Shown piece after piece: positions 1 to 5,641 of a DNA stretch of 6,045 nucleotides. How positions within the stretch are numbered: position 1 is the stretch's first letter; each line of letters opens with the position of its first letter. A program made the position numbers and the translations under genes. The DNA lies in assembly GCA_903970455.1 (NCBI GenBank), contig CAJCIW010000100.1, positions 1 through 6,045 on the forward strand, in the 5' to 3' direction. Origin of the DNA: Verrucomicrobiota bacterium. Its GTDB lineage: Bacteria > Chlamydiota > Chlamydiia > Chlamydiales > Rhabdochlamydiaceae. The notes below the pieces were generated by a model. It had not been told where the DNA came from, did no database searches, and saw only the letters and a program-made list of their open reading frames with translations.

Positions 1-1
1 T

Positions 2-316
2 GCCTTTCTTGTTGTTCACTTAATGCATGAGAAGTTGCAAGAGCAGATCGACATCATCAATAGCCTTCTAACTCTTGGGGACAATTTGATCCTCGAAGTC
101 GCAAATGACGTGGGCGTCATTCATACGGCCTATGTGGAATATTTAAGTCAATCATTAGGCGGCCAATATTTAGGAGAGGTTAAGCGACATAAAGATCAGG
201 CCTCGCAAAGCACAGGAAAACTGTTTTGGTTCAAACAAAGTCAATCCTCACCTTTGCATATTGAACTACAACCCGAAACATTCACTCATTTAAATGGAGT
301 TTACCCCATCAAGTGA
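2..316 (+). CDS. C-terminal part of a probable SAM-dependent methyltransferase (5' end outside window)
   Basis: The reading frame is already open at the left edge, so the ATG at 23 is probably an internal Met; about 104 codons are visible. The first visible residues read AFLVVHLMHEKLQEQID, followed by LGDNLILEVANDVG. This resembles the second half of a Rossmann-fold class I methyltransferase: a hydrophobic strand ending in a short loop, a helix, then the 'gd-LILE' strand after the usual D/E motif. The SAM-binding glycine motif would lie upstream and cannot be seen. The C-terminus is polar and ends LNGVYPIK. Its TGA stop overlaps the GTG start of the next gene by 4 nt, so it is the upstream member of the same operon. 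The family assignment is inferred from strand/helix pattern and context; the open frame is certain. Confidence 0.6.
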   Translation, partial: AFLVVHLMHEKLQEQIDIINSLLTLGDNLILEVANDVGVIHTAYVEYLSQSLGGQYLGEVKRHKDQASQSTGKLFWFKQSQSSPLHIELQPETFTHLNGVYPIK

Positions 317-1002
317 AAACATTTCTCATCTACATGTCTTTGCTTTTTATGAGCATTGGAAACTTAAGTGCAGCCCAGAGCCCAGAGTACGTAAAGCTCG
401 AACAAAAAATAGTCGATTTTCTGAAAACGAGTTGGTGCACCGAAGAAAAAGCTAAGGTAATCTTAGAGTGTGTTGTCGCAAATCAACCTAAAGTATGCGT
501 AGAGATAGGTGCTTTCACCGGTTCCTCTACCCTCCCCCTCTTAGCTGGGTTAAAATACGTGAACCACGGCCACGCGTATGTGATCGACGCTTGGTCTAAT
601 AAGGAAACGATTCGGGGGTTGCCCGAAGATGATCCTAACACAGTCTGGTGGGCCTCTCTCGACATGAAAGCGATAAAAAAACAATTTATCCAGACGATGG
701 ATCAGTGGTCTTTAAATTCTTATTTTAAAGTGCTTCACATGAGCTCCCGAAAGGCAGCATCACAAATTTCTCAGATCGATTTTCTCCATCTTGACGGGAA
801 TTTTTCGGAGGAAGGAGCCTTATTAGACACTCAGCTTTATTTGCCAAAAGTCGTCCCTGGGGGACATATTTTGATATCCAACGTTCTTATCATGATAGGC
901 AAAAAACCCACAAAAATAAAAGCGTTATGGCCCCTTTTTGAACAATGTGAGATTGTTTGTGAAATCGAAAATGGCAATGCATTTTTATTTAGGAAAAAAT
1001 AA
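313..1002 (+). CDS. Secreted class I SAM methyltransferase-like protein (Methyltransf_24 type), paralog 1
   Basis: The product is 229 residues. The GTG start overlaps the preceding stop (GTGA), with GGAG at 296-299 as a distant ribosome site. An alternative ATG lies at 334. Residues 1-21 form a typical signal peptide: a basic start, a hydrophobic core, then SAA before QS. The enzyme core has a motif-I-like VEIGAFTGSS (63-72), an IDAWS strand end (91-95) where an acidic residue would hold the SAM ribose, LHLDGNFSEEG (158-168) and LPKVVPGG (177-184). The order motif I, acidic residue, LHLDG, PGG matches the Methyltransf_24 class, typically sugar or natural-product O-methyltransferases. The next gene is a clear paralog. 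The methyltransferase fold is well supported. Catalytic activity and substrate are unknown, and a secreted SAM enzyme is unusual. A role on glycans is inferred from the downstream pyruvyltransferase. Confidence 0.8.
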   Translation: MKTFLIYMSLLFMSIGNLSAAQSPEYVKLEQKIVDFLKTSWCTEEKAKVILECVVANQPKVCVEIGAFTGSSTLPLLAGLKYVNHGHAYVIDAWSNKETIRGLPEDDPNTVWWASLDMKAIKKQFIQTMDQWSLNSYFKVLHMSSRKAASQISQIDFLHLDGNFSEEGALLDTQLYLPKVVPGGHILISNVLIMIGKKPTKIKALWPLFEQCEIVCEIENGNAFLFRKK

Positions 1003-1006
1003 CCCG

Positions 1007-1693
1007 ATGCTATTTAGACTCACGCTTTTTTTTCAGATTACCTTCCTTTTTTTATTGTCGATGCCATTTGTCGATGCATCCAGCCCGCAGCAATGTAAGG
1101 ACTTTGTAAAAAAAGAATTGCCCTACATTGCGGGGTGGTGTTCTGCTAAAAAAGCGGAGGCTATGATGGATCTTATTTTCGCAACGCAACCTGATATCTG
1201 TATAGAAATGGGTGTATTTGAGGGTTCCTCCCTGTTTCCGACTGCTTATGCCCTCAAATATCTAAATCATGGAGTCGTTTTTGGAATCGATGCATGGAGC
1301 CCTGCCGAAGCCATCCGATATTACCCGGCAAACAGCATTCATAGAGATTGGTGGACGCAACAAAATTTCAATTTACATTATCACAACTGCCTTAAATGGA
1401 TCGGCGGATATAGCTTGGATCGTTTTTGCAAGGTATTCAAAAGCACCTTTGCCAATGCGCTGGATCAAATCGATTCCATTGACATCCTCCACATCGACGC
1501 TACTCATACCAATGAAGGAGATTTTTTCGATGCAATCCCCTACATTCGGAAAGTCAAAAAAATGGGGTACATCTGGTTTGATGGATGGCCCAATTCTCCA
1601 GATACATATGAGTATTTAAAACCGAGATGCTATATTCAAAAAGTAGTCGATAGTGGAAACTGCATTCTAATGCAAAAAATTGTGGAGGATTAA
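1007..1693 (+). CDS. Secreted class I SAM methyltransferase-like protein, paralog 2
   Basis: The product is 228 residues. The frame is open from an ATG at 938, but I chose the ATG at 1007. It gives a clean signal peptide (MLFRLTLFFQ onward, cleavage near VDA/SS at 24) and a length equal to the upstream paralog, and it removes a 65-nt overlap. AGGA at 991-994 is a weak, distant ribosome site. Shared landmarks with paralog 1 are a WC-x3-KA segment (44-50), QPxxCxExGxFxGSS (61-75), LKYxNHG (83-89), IDAWSxxExIR (94-104) and IDxLHxD (158-164). LHIDATHTNEG (161-171) is closer to the common 'HIDGxHSYEG' motif than in paralog 1. However, the PGG turn is replaced by KKMGY, and an unusual FDGWPNSPD follows. 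The two probably arose by tandem duplication and then specialised. The substrate is not evident. Confidence 0.8.
   Translation: MLFRLTLFFQITFLFLLSMPFVDASSPQQCKDFVKKELPYIAGWCSAKKAEAMMDLIFATQPDICIEMGVFEGSSLFPTAYALKYLNHGVVFGIDAWSPAEAIRYYPANSIHRDWWTQQNFNLHYHNCLKWIGGYSLDRFCKVFKSTFANALDQIDSIDILHIDATHTNEGDFFDAIPYIRKVKKMGYIWFDGWPNSPDTYEYLKPRCYIQKVVDSGNCILMQKIVED
1684..1688 (+). promoter_or_regulatory. Shine-Dalgarno site for the GTG-start methyltransferase
   Basis: GGAGG lies 7 nt before the GTG at 1696, inside the last codons of the preceding gene. This is the strongest ribosome site in the operon and fixes the otherwise uncertain GTG start of the third methyltransferase. It also implies translation coupled to the upstream gene. 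Confidence 0.7.
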
Positions 1694-1695
1694 GA

Positions 1696-2322
1696 GTGAA
1701 AAAACTCTTCCCTTATTGTGTTTTACTGGGCTCCCATTTATCTCTGGATTCTTTTGAGATCAGCCATAAGGGGTATTGGATTGGAGATGTCGAAGAGTGT
1801 CATGCAGTGGATGGATATTTGGGAGAAGCAATCGCAGATTTTTTTGTGGAACAGCAAGCGCGCTCCATTGTTGATTTTGGCTGCGGGTTAGGCACGTATG
1901 TGGCGCAAATCCGTCAGAGAGGACTCACTGCAAAAGGATATGATGGAAATCCAAACACGCCGACGCTGTCAGGAGGAATTGGGGAAGTTCTAGATTTAAG
2001 CGAACCTTTCCAACTTCCAGAAATATTTGATTGGGTCCTCAGACTAGAAGTTGGAGAACATCTTCCTCAAGAGTACGAAAAGATCTTTATCGAAAACCTC
2101 ATACGCCATTCTAGAGTCGGCATTGTGCTCAGTTGGGCTATTAAAAATCAAGGAGGAACGGGGCATTTCAATGAACAGAATAATGATTACATCAAAGCCC
2201 TATTCGCAAATTATGGATACATAAATGACCTCGAAGCGGAGAAAAATCTAAGAAGCGTTAGCAACCTCCCTTGGTTTCAAAATTCGCTCATGGTTTTTAG
2301 AAAACTCTCTGATGGAACGTAA
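1696..2322 (+). CDS. Class I SAM-dependent methyltransferase (VDFGCGLGTY type)
   Basis: The product is 208 residues from a GTG start placed by GGAGG 7 nt upstream, and it begins 2 nt after the preceding stop. Motif I is textbook: VDFGCGLGTY at 59-68. GYDGN (81-85) supplies the acidic ribose-binding residue, and FDWVLRLEVGEHLP (111-124) is the post-III strand with a catalytic-loop-like EVGEH. IVLSWAIKNQGGTGHFNEQ (143-161) and a C-terminal WFQNSLMVFRK complete the domain. It is unrelated in sequence to the two tandem paralogs before it. From memory, the SWA-x-QGG-x-GH-x-N-x-Q pattern also occurs in predicted methyltransferases of eukaryotes and giant viruses; I could not check this. Residues 1-16 are hydrophobic but short, so a signal peptide is marginal. 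Its place between secreted methyltransferases and a pyruvyltransferase suggests the same pathway. Substrate unknown. Confidence 0.85.
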   Translation: MKKLFPYCVLLGSHLSLDSFEISHKGYWIGDVEECHAVDGYLGEAIADFFVEQQARSIVDFGCGLGTYVAQIRQRGLTAKGYDGNPNTPTLSGGIGEVLDLSEPFQLPEIFDWVLRLEVGEHLPQEYEKIFIENLIRHSRVGIVLSWAIKNQGGTGHFNEQNNDYIKALFANYGYINDLEAEKNLRSVSNLPWFQNSLMVFRKLSDGT

Positions 2323-2324
2323 AA

Positions 2325-3278
2325 ATGAACTGTTTTGCAAAAGCCTTATGTCTATTTACGTGCATATTTACTTCCCCCATTTTCGGGGAAACAACTTTTG
2401 GTTATGTCTCTCATTCCACACTAAATATTGGAGACGACATTCAAACCCTTGCAACCAAAAGATTTCTACCAAATTCTTCTGTCCCCATTGACAGGGAATT
2501 CATCAATCAATTTCGCTCCAATTCACCCGTTAAAGGCGTAATAAGCGGCTGGTTTATGCACCTAAAGGGACACTGGTGGGAGCTGCCTGTTGCTCCGCCC
2601 GAAATCAGCTGGCCCCCCTCTCCTGAGATCGATCCCTTTTTCATCTCGATTCATTTGACAGATCGATTGCATCCAATTATTTTTTCACAAGAAAACATCG
2701 ACTATCTAAACCAACATAGTCCTATAGGCGCTAGAGATCTATTCACACTTGAAATCTTGCGAGAAAAAAACATTCCTAGTTATTTTTCTGGCTGCCTCAC
2801 ATTGACATTGGAAAATAATTATACAGAAAGAAATGATATCATATATCTGGTAGATTTAGATGAAACGACGGTTCGTTATGTTCGATCAAAAGTTTCCTCT
2901 CCGACTTTCATTGTCACTCATGGTAAGCCTCTTCTTCAATTTTTAAGCGTAGAGCACAGATTGAAATATGCAGAATGTGTTTTAGATCTATACCGAAAAG
3001 CAAAGTGCGTAGTCACCACTCGGCTACATGCGGCTCTCCCCTGTCTTGCCTTTAAGACACCTGTTTTGATGTTAGATTCTGTTGACGGCGGGACTGAACG
3101 TCGATTTACTGGATTGGTCGAGCATACCTGGCACTGTTCCAGAACCGAATTATGCGAGGGGAAAGTAGATTACGATTTTGATCACCCACCTCAGAACCCA
3201 AGCACATACCTGCCGATCAGAGAGAACCTAATCAAAATAATGACCGAATGGGTTCAGGCGAATTACCAAGGAAAATAG
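2325..3278 (+). CDS. Secreted polysaccharide pyruvyl transferase family protein
   Basis: The product is 317 residues. The ATG lies 2 nt after the previous stop, with GGA at 2314-2316. Residues 1-21 (MNCFAKALCLFTCIFTSPIFG) form a signal peptide. The body matches the pyruvyltransferase superfamily (PF04230/CsaB-like), which moves a pyruvyl group from phosphoenolpyruvate to a sugar as a ketal. Landmarks are NIGDDIQ (34-40), PIGARD (133-138), SGCLTLT (155-161), a Rossmann-like FIVTHG (195-200), and TTRLHAALPCLAF (231-243), whose R-L-H is the family's most conserved core. The C-terminus carries VDYDFDHPPQNP. It is the last gene of the operon. Bacterial CsaB acts in the cytoplasm, whereas the fission-yeast enzyme Pvg1 works in the Golgi lumen, so a signal peptide here is notable. 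Acceptor sugar unknown. Family call is strong; extracytoplasmic action is inferred. Confidence 0.88.
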   Translation: MNCFAKALCLFTCIFTSPIFGETTFGYVSHSTLNIGDDIQTLATKRFLPNSSVPIDREFINQFRSNSPVKGVISGWFMHLKGHWWELPVAPPEISWPPSPEIDPFFISIHLTDRLHPIIFSQENIDYLNQHSPIGARDLFTLEILREKNIPSYFSGCLTLTLENNYTERNDIIYLVDLDETTVRYVRSKVSSPTFIVTHGKPLLQFLSVEHRLKYAECVLDLYRKAKCVVTTRLHAALPCLAFKTPVLMLDSVDGGTERRFTGLVEHTWHCSRTELCEGKVDYDFDHPPQNPSTYLPIRENLIKIMTEWVQANYQGK

Positions 3279-3398
3279 TTTTCATCAAGAGTTTTTTAAC
3301 CGCTGCCTGTTTTAAAGGATCTACCGGTTTGAACATGGATCGAATGGCCCATATTAAATGGAAGGGCCAGGTGGGCCCAGAAAGTTGTAAAGTCGAGG

Positions 3399-3869
3399 TT
3401 ATGAGGCGATCAACATCCAGCAAGCCATAATCCCCATCCCGATGTCTTCAGATAACGTGACTGTGGAAAGAGGCACATCCAGAACGGTTCCCATGCATGC
3501 ACAGCGGACATTTAATCCTTTTCTTAACGCTCGGATGACTCCAATTGCTCCGATTGCCATGATCAGTATAGTCAAGAGATAGGTAACTTGAGGATAGGCG
3601 AAAGAGAGATAGGACAGACCCAAACCGAGTTCAATAAAGGGGTAGAGATAAGCATAGCCTGAGAATTTTTTCGCTACTAGATCATACATCTGGAAGCCCT
3701 TAGCAAAATCTCTTGGGTGAAAGAGTTTTAACATCGCAAATTTGCATAGGAATAAACCCATGAAAAAATGCATCCAGGCAAAAATGCCTTTCTGCACCCC
3801 ATAAGCCAAAGCCGCAGCTTCTAGGGCTGCAATCAAAAGAAGAGTAAATAAAGGCCAATACCGTTTCAT
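3399..3869 (-). CDS. MauE/DoxX-like integral membrane protein
   Basis: The product is 156 residues from the ATG at 3869 (MKRYWPLF). A TTG at 3905 would add 12 polar residues and is less likely. Four to five membrane spans are visible at about 6-24, 32-50, 72-90, 94-112 and 142-156. Between spans 4 and 5 is a conserved-looking hydrophilic loop: GVIRALRKGLN (110-120), then CACMG (123-127), VLDVPLSTVT (129-138) and LSED (139-142). FQMYDLVAKKF (59-69) and AYLYPFIELGLG (73-84) are further landmarks. These fit the MauE/DoxX redox-associated family. MauE helps form disulfides in methylamine dehydrogenase, and relatives are thought to carry electrons or thiols across the membrane. The C-x-C pair is the obvious redox candidate. 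No mau genes or thioredoxin-like partner is nearby, so the actual role is unknown. It is convergent with the pyruvyltransferase operon. Confidence 0.75.
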   Translation of the reverse strand: MKRYWPLFTLLLIAALEAAALAYGVQKGIFAWMHFFMGLFLCKFAMLKLFHPRDFAKGFQMYDLVAKKFSGYAYLYPFIELGLGLSYLSFAYPQVTYLLTILIMAIGAIGVIRALRKGLNVRCACMGTVLDVPLSTVTLSEDIGMGIMACWMLIAS

Positions 3870-3878
3870 GGGTTCGAA

Positions 3879-3906
3879 TGTATAAGAGATTTTCAATTTC
3901 TCCAAA
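3879..3906 (-). promoter_or_regulatory. Candidate promoter for the MauE/DoxX-like gene
   Basis: On the minus strand, TATACA (3884-3879) is a good -10 box. TTTGGA (3906-3901), 16 nt upstream, is a weak -35. The -10 ends 9 nt before the ATG at 3869, so transcription would begin within a few bases of the start codon. No Shine-Dalgarno sequence is visible, which would fit a nearly leaderless mRNA. This is a motif match only. Confidence 0.3.
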
Positions 3907-3933
3907 GGAAAAATTGAACGCGCCTGTGAAAAT

Positions 3934-3966
3934 AAAAAAGGCCGGGATATCCTCCCGGCCTTTTTT
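3934..3966 (-). terminator. Bidirectional-looking rho-independent terminator after the desaturase
   Basis: This is a perfect 14-bp inverted repeat with a 5-nt loop (TATCC on the + strand). The arms are AAAAAAGGCCGGGA (3934-3947) and TCCCGGCCTTTTTT (3953-3966). The GC-rich core GGCCGGGA/TCCCGGCC is flanked by A6 and T6, so the same hairpin is followed by a T-tract on either strand. It lies 21 nt past the desaturase stop codon and upstream of the MauE-like gene's candidate promoter. It should therefore insulate the two minus-strand genes. No + strand gene ends here, so its relevant direction is minus. Confidence 0.9.
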
Positions 3967-3987
3967 ATTCATGATGGAAATGAAGAG

Positions 3988-5148
3988 TTACGCCAAAGAA
4001 CTCGAAGAATCTGTCTCAAAAATAAAAGAGACCTCTTTAGATGTCTTTTTCCAATCTTTCCAGGTGGATTTAAGGCGTTTCTTCAGGGCCCTGATTTCAA
4101 GACTCAGACTCTTTAAAAGCGTCTTATCGACCGATTTTTCTTTTTTGCGGATTTGATATTCTTTGATCAGCTGATTCAGCTGAGAATATTGAGTAAGAAG
4201 CTCATTCGTCACTTTTTCAATTTTTTCCTCGATTAAGGTCGTATTCGTCGATAAGAACTCGCGCATTGTGGCAAGAAGCTCTTTCTTATGCTCGATGACA
4301 ATCCGTTCTTTAATCTGGATCGTATTGACCCGTCGGAGCCCGGTAGCTAAGCGTAATTTATGCATAGTCCAGATCACCCATTTCGTTGGATCAAAATGGT
4401 ACCAGCGGGTGCCGTTACGGTAATCGTGGGCGAATGTATGGTGATAGTTATGATACCCTTCCCCAAAAGTCACTAGGGAAAGAACATAGTTGTTTACAGC
4501 CGAATGTTCCTGACTAAAGGGCTGGGATCCCCAAGTGTGGGCCAGAGAATTAATGAACCATGTCGTGTGGTGGGAAAAGAAGAGGCGGACGCCCCAGCCA
4601 ATGACAAATGCGCTGACATAATCATTGAAGAGATAGCCCATGAAAAGGACGCAAATGAGGTTCGTGATGATCATGAGAGGGAGATAAAATTTGTCCTGGA
4701 ACATCACCAGACGATTTCTATATAGATCGGCGACGACCTTAGGGTCGATCGGCTCCGTCTTCTGAAAAAGCCATAGAACATGAGCGAACCAAAATCCTTT
4801 ATTGATCGAATAGGGATCTCGATCAGTATCGACAAAGGCATGGTGTCTGCGGTGATCGCACGACCACTTCAGAGCGCTCCCCTGAGTGGCGGCCGTCGCA
4901 AAAAATAACAACGCAACTTCAACAGCTTTGTTTGCCTTGTAAGCAAGGTGGGAATAGAGTCTATGGTAACCTGCGGTTACGCTTATTCCCGAGACAAAAT
5001 AAAGAATCGCGGATGCAATCCATATCCCCCAGGAAGGGTTGTGTTTCATAAAAAAGAAGGGCAGCCCAATGACAAGCGCTAGGTGATACCCAACGATGTA
5101 ACTAAAGTTTACCCATTCAAAGTTTGATTTTTTCATGTGCTCAATCAT
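3988..5148 (-). CDS. Delta-9-type acyl-CoA (fatty acid) desaturase with C-terminal coiled coil
   Basis: The product is 386 residues. The ATG at 5148 has GAGGG (5159-5155) 6 nt upstream. It is a membrane diiron desaturase that introduces a cis double bond into a saturated acyl chain using O2 and an electron donor. All metal-binding boxes are present: HRLYSH (62-67), HRRHH (99-103), NSLAH (200-204) and HNYHH (233-237). DTDRDPYS (107-114) and GEGYHNYHH are also typical of stearoyl-CoA desaturases. Hydrophobic spans lie near 15-34, 40-58, 75-90 and 155-195. The catalytic domain ends near residue 275. The last ~110 residues (277-386) are a highly charged, Lys/Glu-rich predicted coiled coil ending in an acidic/serine tail, an extension beyond the usual bacterial core. 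No fused cytochrome b5 is seen. It is a monocistronic unit with its own terminator. Function is very secure; the tail's role is unknown. Confidence 0.95.
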   Translation of the reverse strand: MIEHMKKSNFEWVNFSYIVGYHLALVIGLPFFFMKHNPSWGIWIASAILYFVSGISVTAGYHRLYSHLAYKANKAVEVALLFFATAATQGSALKWSCDHRRHHAFVDTDRDPYSINKGFWFAHVLWLFQKTEPIDPKVVADLYRNRLVMFQDKFYLPLMIITNLICVLFMGYLFNDYVSAFVIGWGVRLFFSHHTTWFINSLAHTWGSQPFSQEHSAVNNYVLSLVTFGEGYHNYHHTFAHDYRNGTRWYHFDPTKWVIWTMHKLRLATGLRRVNTIQIKERIVIEHKKELLATMREFLSTNTTLIEEKIEKVTNELLTQYSQLNQLIKEYQIRKKEKSVDKTLLKSLSLEIRALKKRLKSTWKDWKKTSKEVSFIFETDSSSSLA

Positions 5149-5154
5149 AACATG

Positions 5155-5162
5155 CCCTCTCT
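5155..5162 (-). promoter_or_regulatory. Shine-Dalgarno site for the desaturase
   Basis: The minus strand reads AGAGAGGG ending 6 nt before the ATG at 5148. This supports that start over the in-frame ATG at 5136 (MKKSNFEW), which lacks its own ribosome site. Confidence 0.65.
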
Positions 5163-5196
5163 TAAAAAACCTGATTCGAAAAAATTATTAGCATTT

Positions 5197-5243
5197 AAAT
5201 TTGAAGAACTTGTACTTCTGCGAGTCAAGAGTCCCTCAAATTT
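5197..5243. promoter_or_regulatory. Nested inverted repeats upstream of the desaturase (possible operator)
   Basis: The outer arms AAATTTGA (5197-5204) and TCAAATTT (5236-5243) are perfect inverted repeats. Inside sits the near-palindrome GAAGAACTTGTACTTC (5203-5218; 12 of 16 positions symmetric). The block lies 49-95 nt upstream of the desaturase start, where an operator or -35 region would be expected. Bacterial desaturase genes are often controlled by TetR- or FadR-type lipid sensors, but no known consensus is matched and no regulator gene is in the window. A convincing -10/-35 pair was not found; TAATAAT (5190-5184, minus) is the only AT-rich candidate. Confidence 0.3.
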
Positions 5244-5435
5244 CTTGTGTCCCCATTTTCATATTAAATGACCTTAGGTAGGATTGATAGAAAAAGATTT
5301 AAAACCATCCTTTATTTTTCCAATCGCCAAGGATCATAACAACCCGATTTCTCGGTTTACCCCGACCAAAAACGGGTTCAAGACCATTTTTACATGAACT
5401 TCTATTTTTAAGTGGACCAAATTTTTGGAAGCAGG
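5244..5435. other. AT-rich intergenic stretch with two adjacent hairpins; no gene seen
   Basis: No credible coding frame is present; stops occur in all six frames and the short open stretches have no ribosome site. Two inverted repeats stand side by side. The first is ATCCTT (5307-5312) with AAGGAT (5329-5334). The second is two-tiered: AACCCG (5341-5346) with CGGGTT (5373-5378) encloses TCGG (5352-5355) with CCGA (5362-5365). A T5 run follows at about 5386-5390. It could be a small structured RNA, an orphan terminator or decayed sequence. It matches no RNA family I recognise. Confidence 0.35.
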
Positions 5436-5641
5436 TCAATTGAATTGAGTTCCGTACGCTTTGAATTCCTCGGCAACTTCCGTTGGCTTTTCAATCCAGG
5501 GAAAATGCCCTGCCCCCTTAATCGACTTAAAGATGATATTGTCTCGGGAAAACCGCTTCTGATCCTCGAATAACTTCAATGGGGTGATCAAATCCTTCTG
5601 TTCCTAAAAACGTGTTCAAACGTGTTTATTTTTAATTTCGC
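5436..5641 (-). pseudogene. Alpha/beta hydrolase, C-terminal remnant (frameshifted)
   Basis: From 5603 down to the TGA at 5436-5438 the minus strand encodes EQKDLITPLKLF...IKGAGHFPWIEKPTEVAEEF. This is the standard C-terminus of alpha/beta hydrolases: the acid-bearing 'GxxDxITP' turn, then the catalytic His in GAGHFPW followed by 'E-x-P-x-x-V'. An in-frame stop (5604-5606) lies immediately upstream. The frame can be repaired. Removing one copy of a 10-bp tandem repeat (AAACGTGTTC 5608-5617 and AAACGTGTTT 5618-5627) and one of two C's at 5594-5595 gives AKLKINTFLGTEDLITPLK, a normal family sequence. So the gene carries at least two lesions. Upstream of about 5641 the similarity is lost and the nucleophile-containing N-terminal two thirds is absent. 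Family assignment is firm; the reconstruction is inference. Confidence 0.75.
5608..5627. repeat. 10-bp tandem duplication inside the hydrolase remnant
   Basis: Two adjacent copies differ only in the last base: AAACGTGTTC and AAACGTGTTT. A 10-bp insertion shifts the minus-strand hydrolase frame. Deleting one copy joins KINTF to LGTE in a sensible hydrolase reading, which suggests that a replication-slippage duplication disabled the gene. Confidence 0.6.

Noticed and set aside
938..1006. Upstream ATG giving a 23-residue longer second methyltransferase
   Set aside because: It would overlap the previous gene by 65 nt, bury the signal peptide and break the length match with the paralog.
3345..3378. 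TGGCCC/GGGCCA and competing GGGCCC hairpins between the convergent operon and MauE-like gene as a terminator
   Set aside because: The 13-nt loop, 6-bp stem and absence of a T-run on either strand make it unconvincing, though the 120-nt convergent gap probably holds transcription ends.
4504..4725. Open frame on the + strand inside the desaturase
   Set aside because: It lies opposite a secure desaturase coding region with intact His boxes; it is an antisense shadow.
5341..5380. GGGTTCAAG near 5375 as a tRNA T-arm
   Set aside because: There is no pairing partner for the T-stem and no acceptor or anticodon arm around it.
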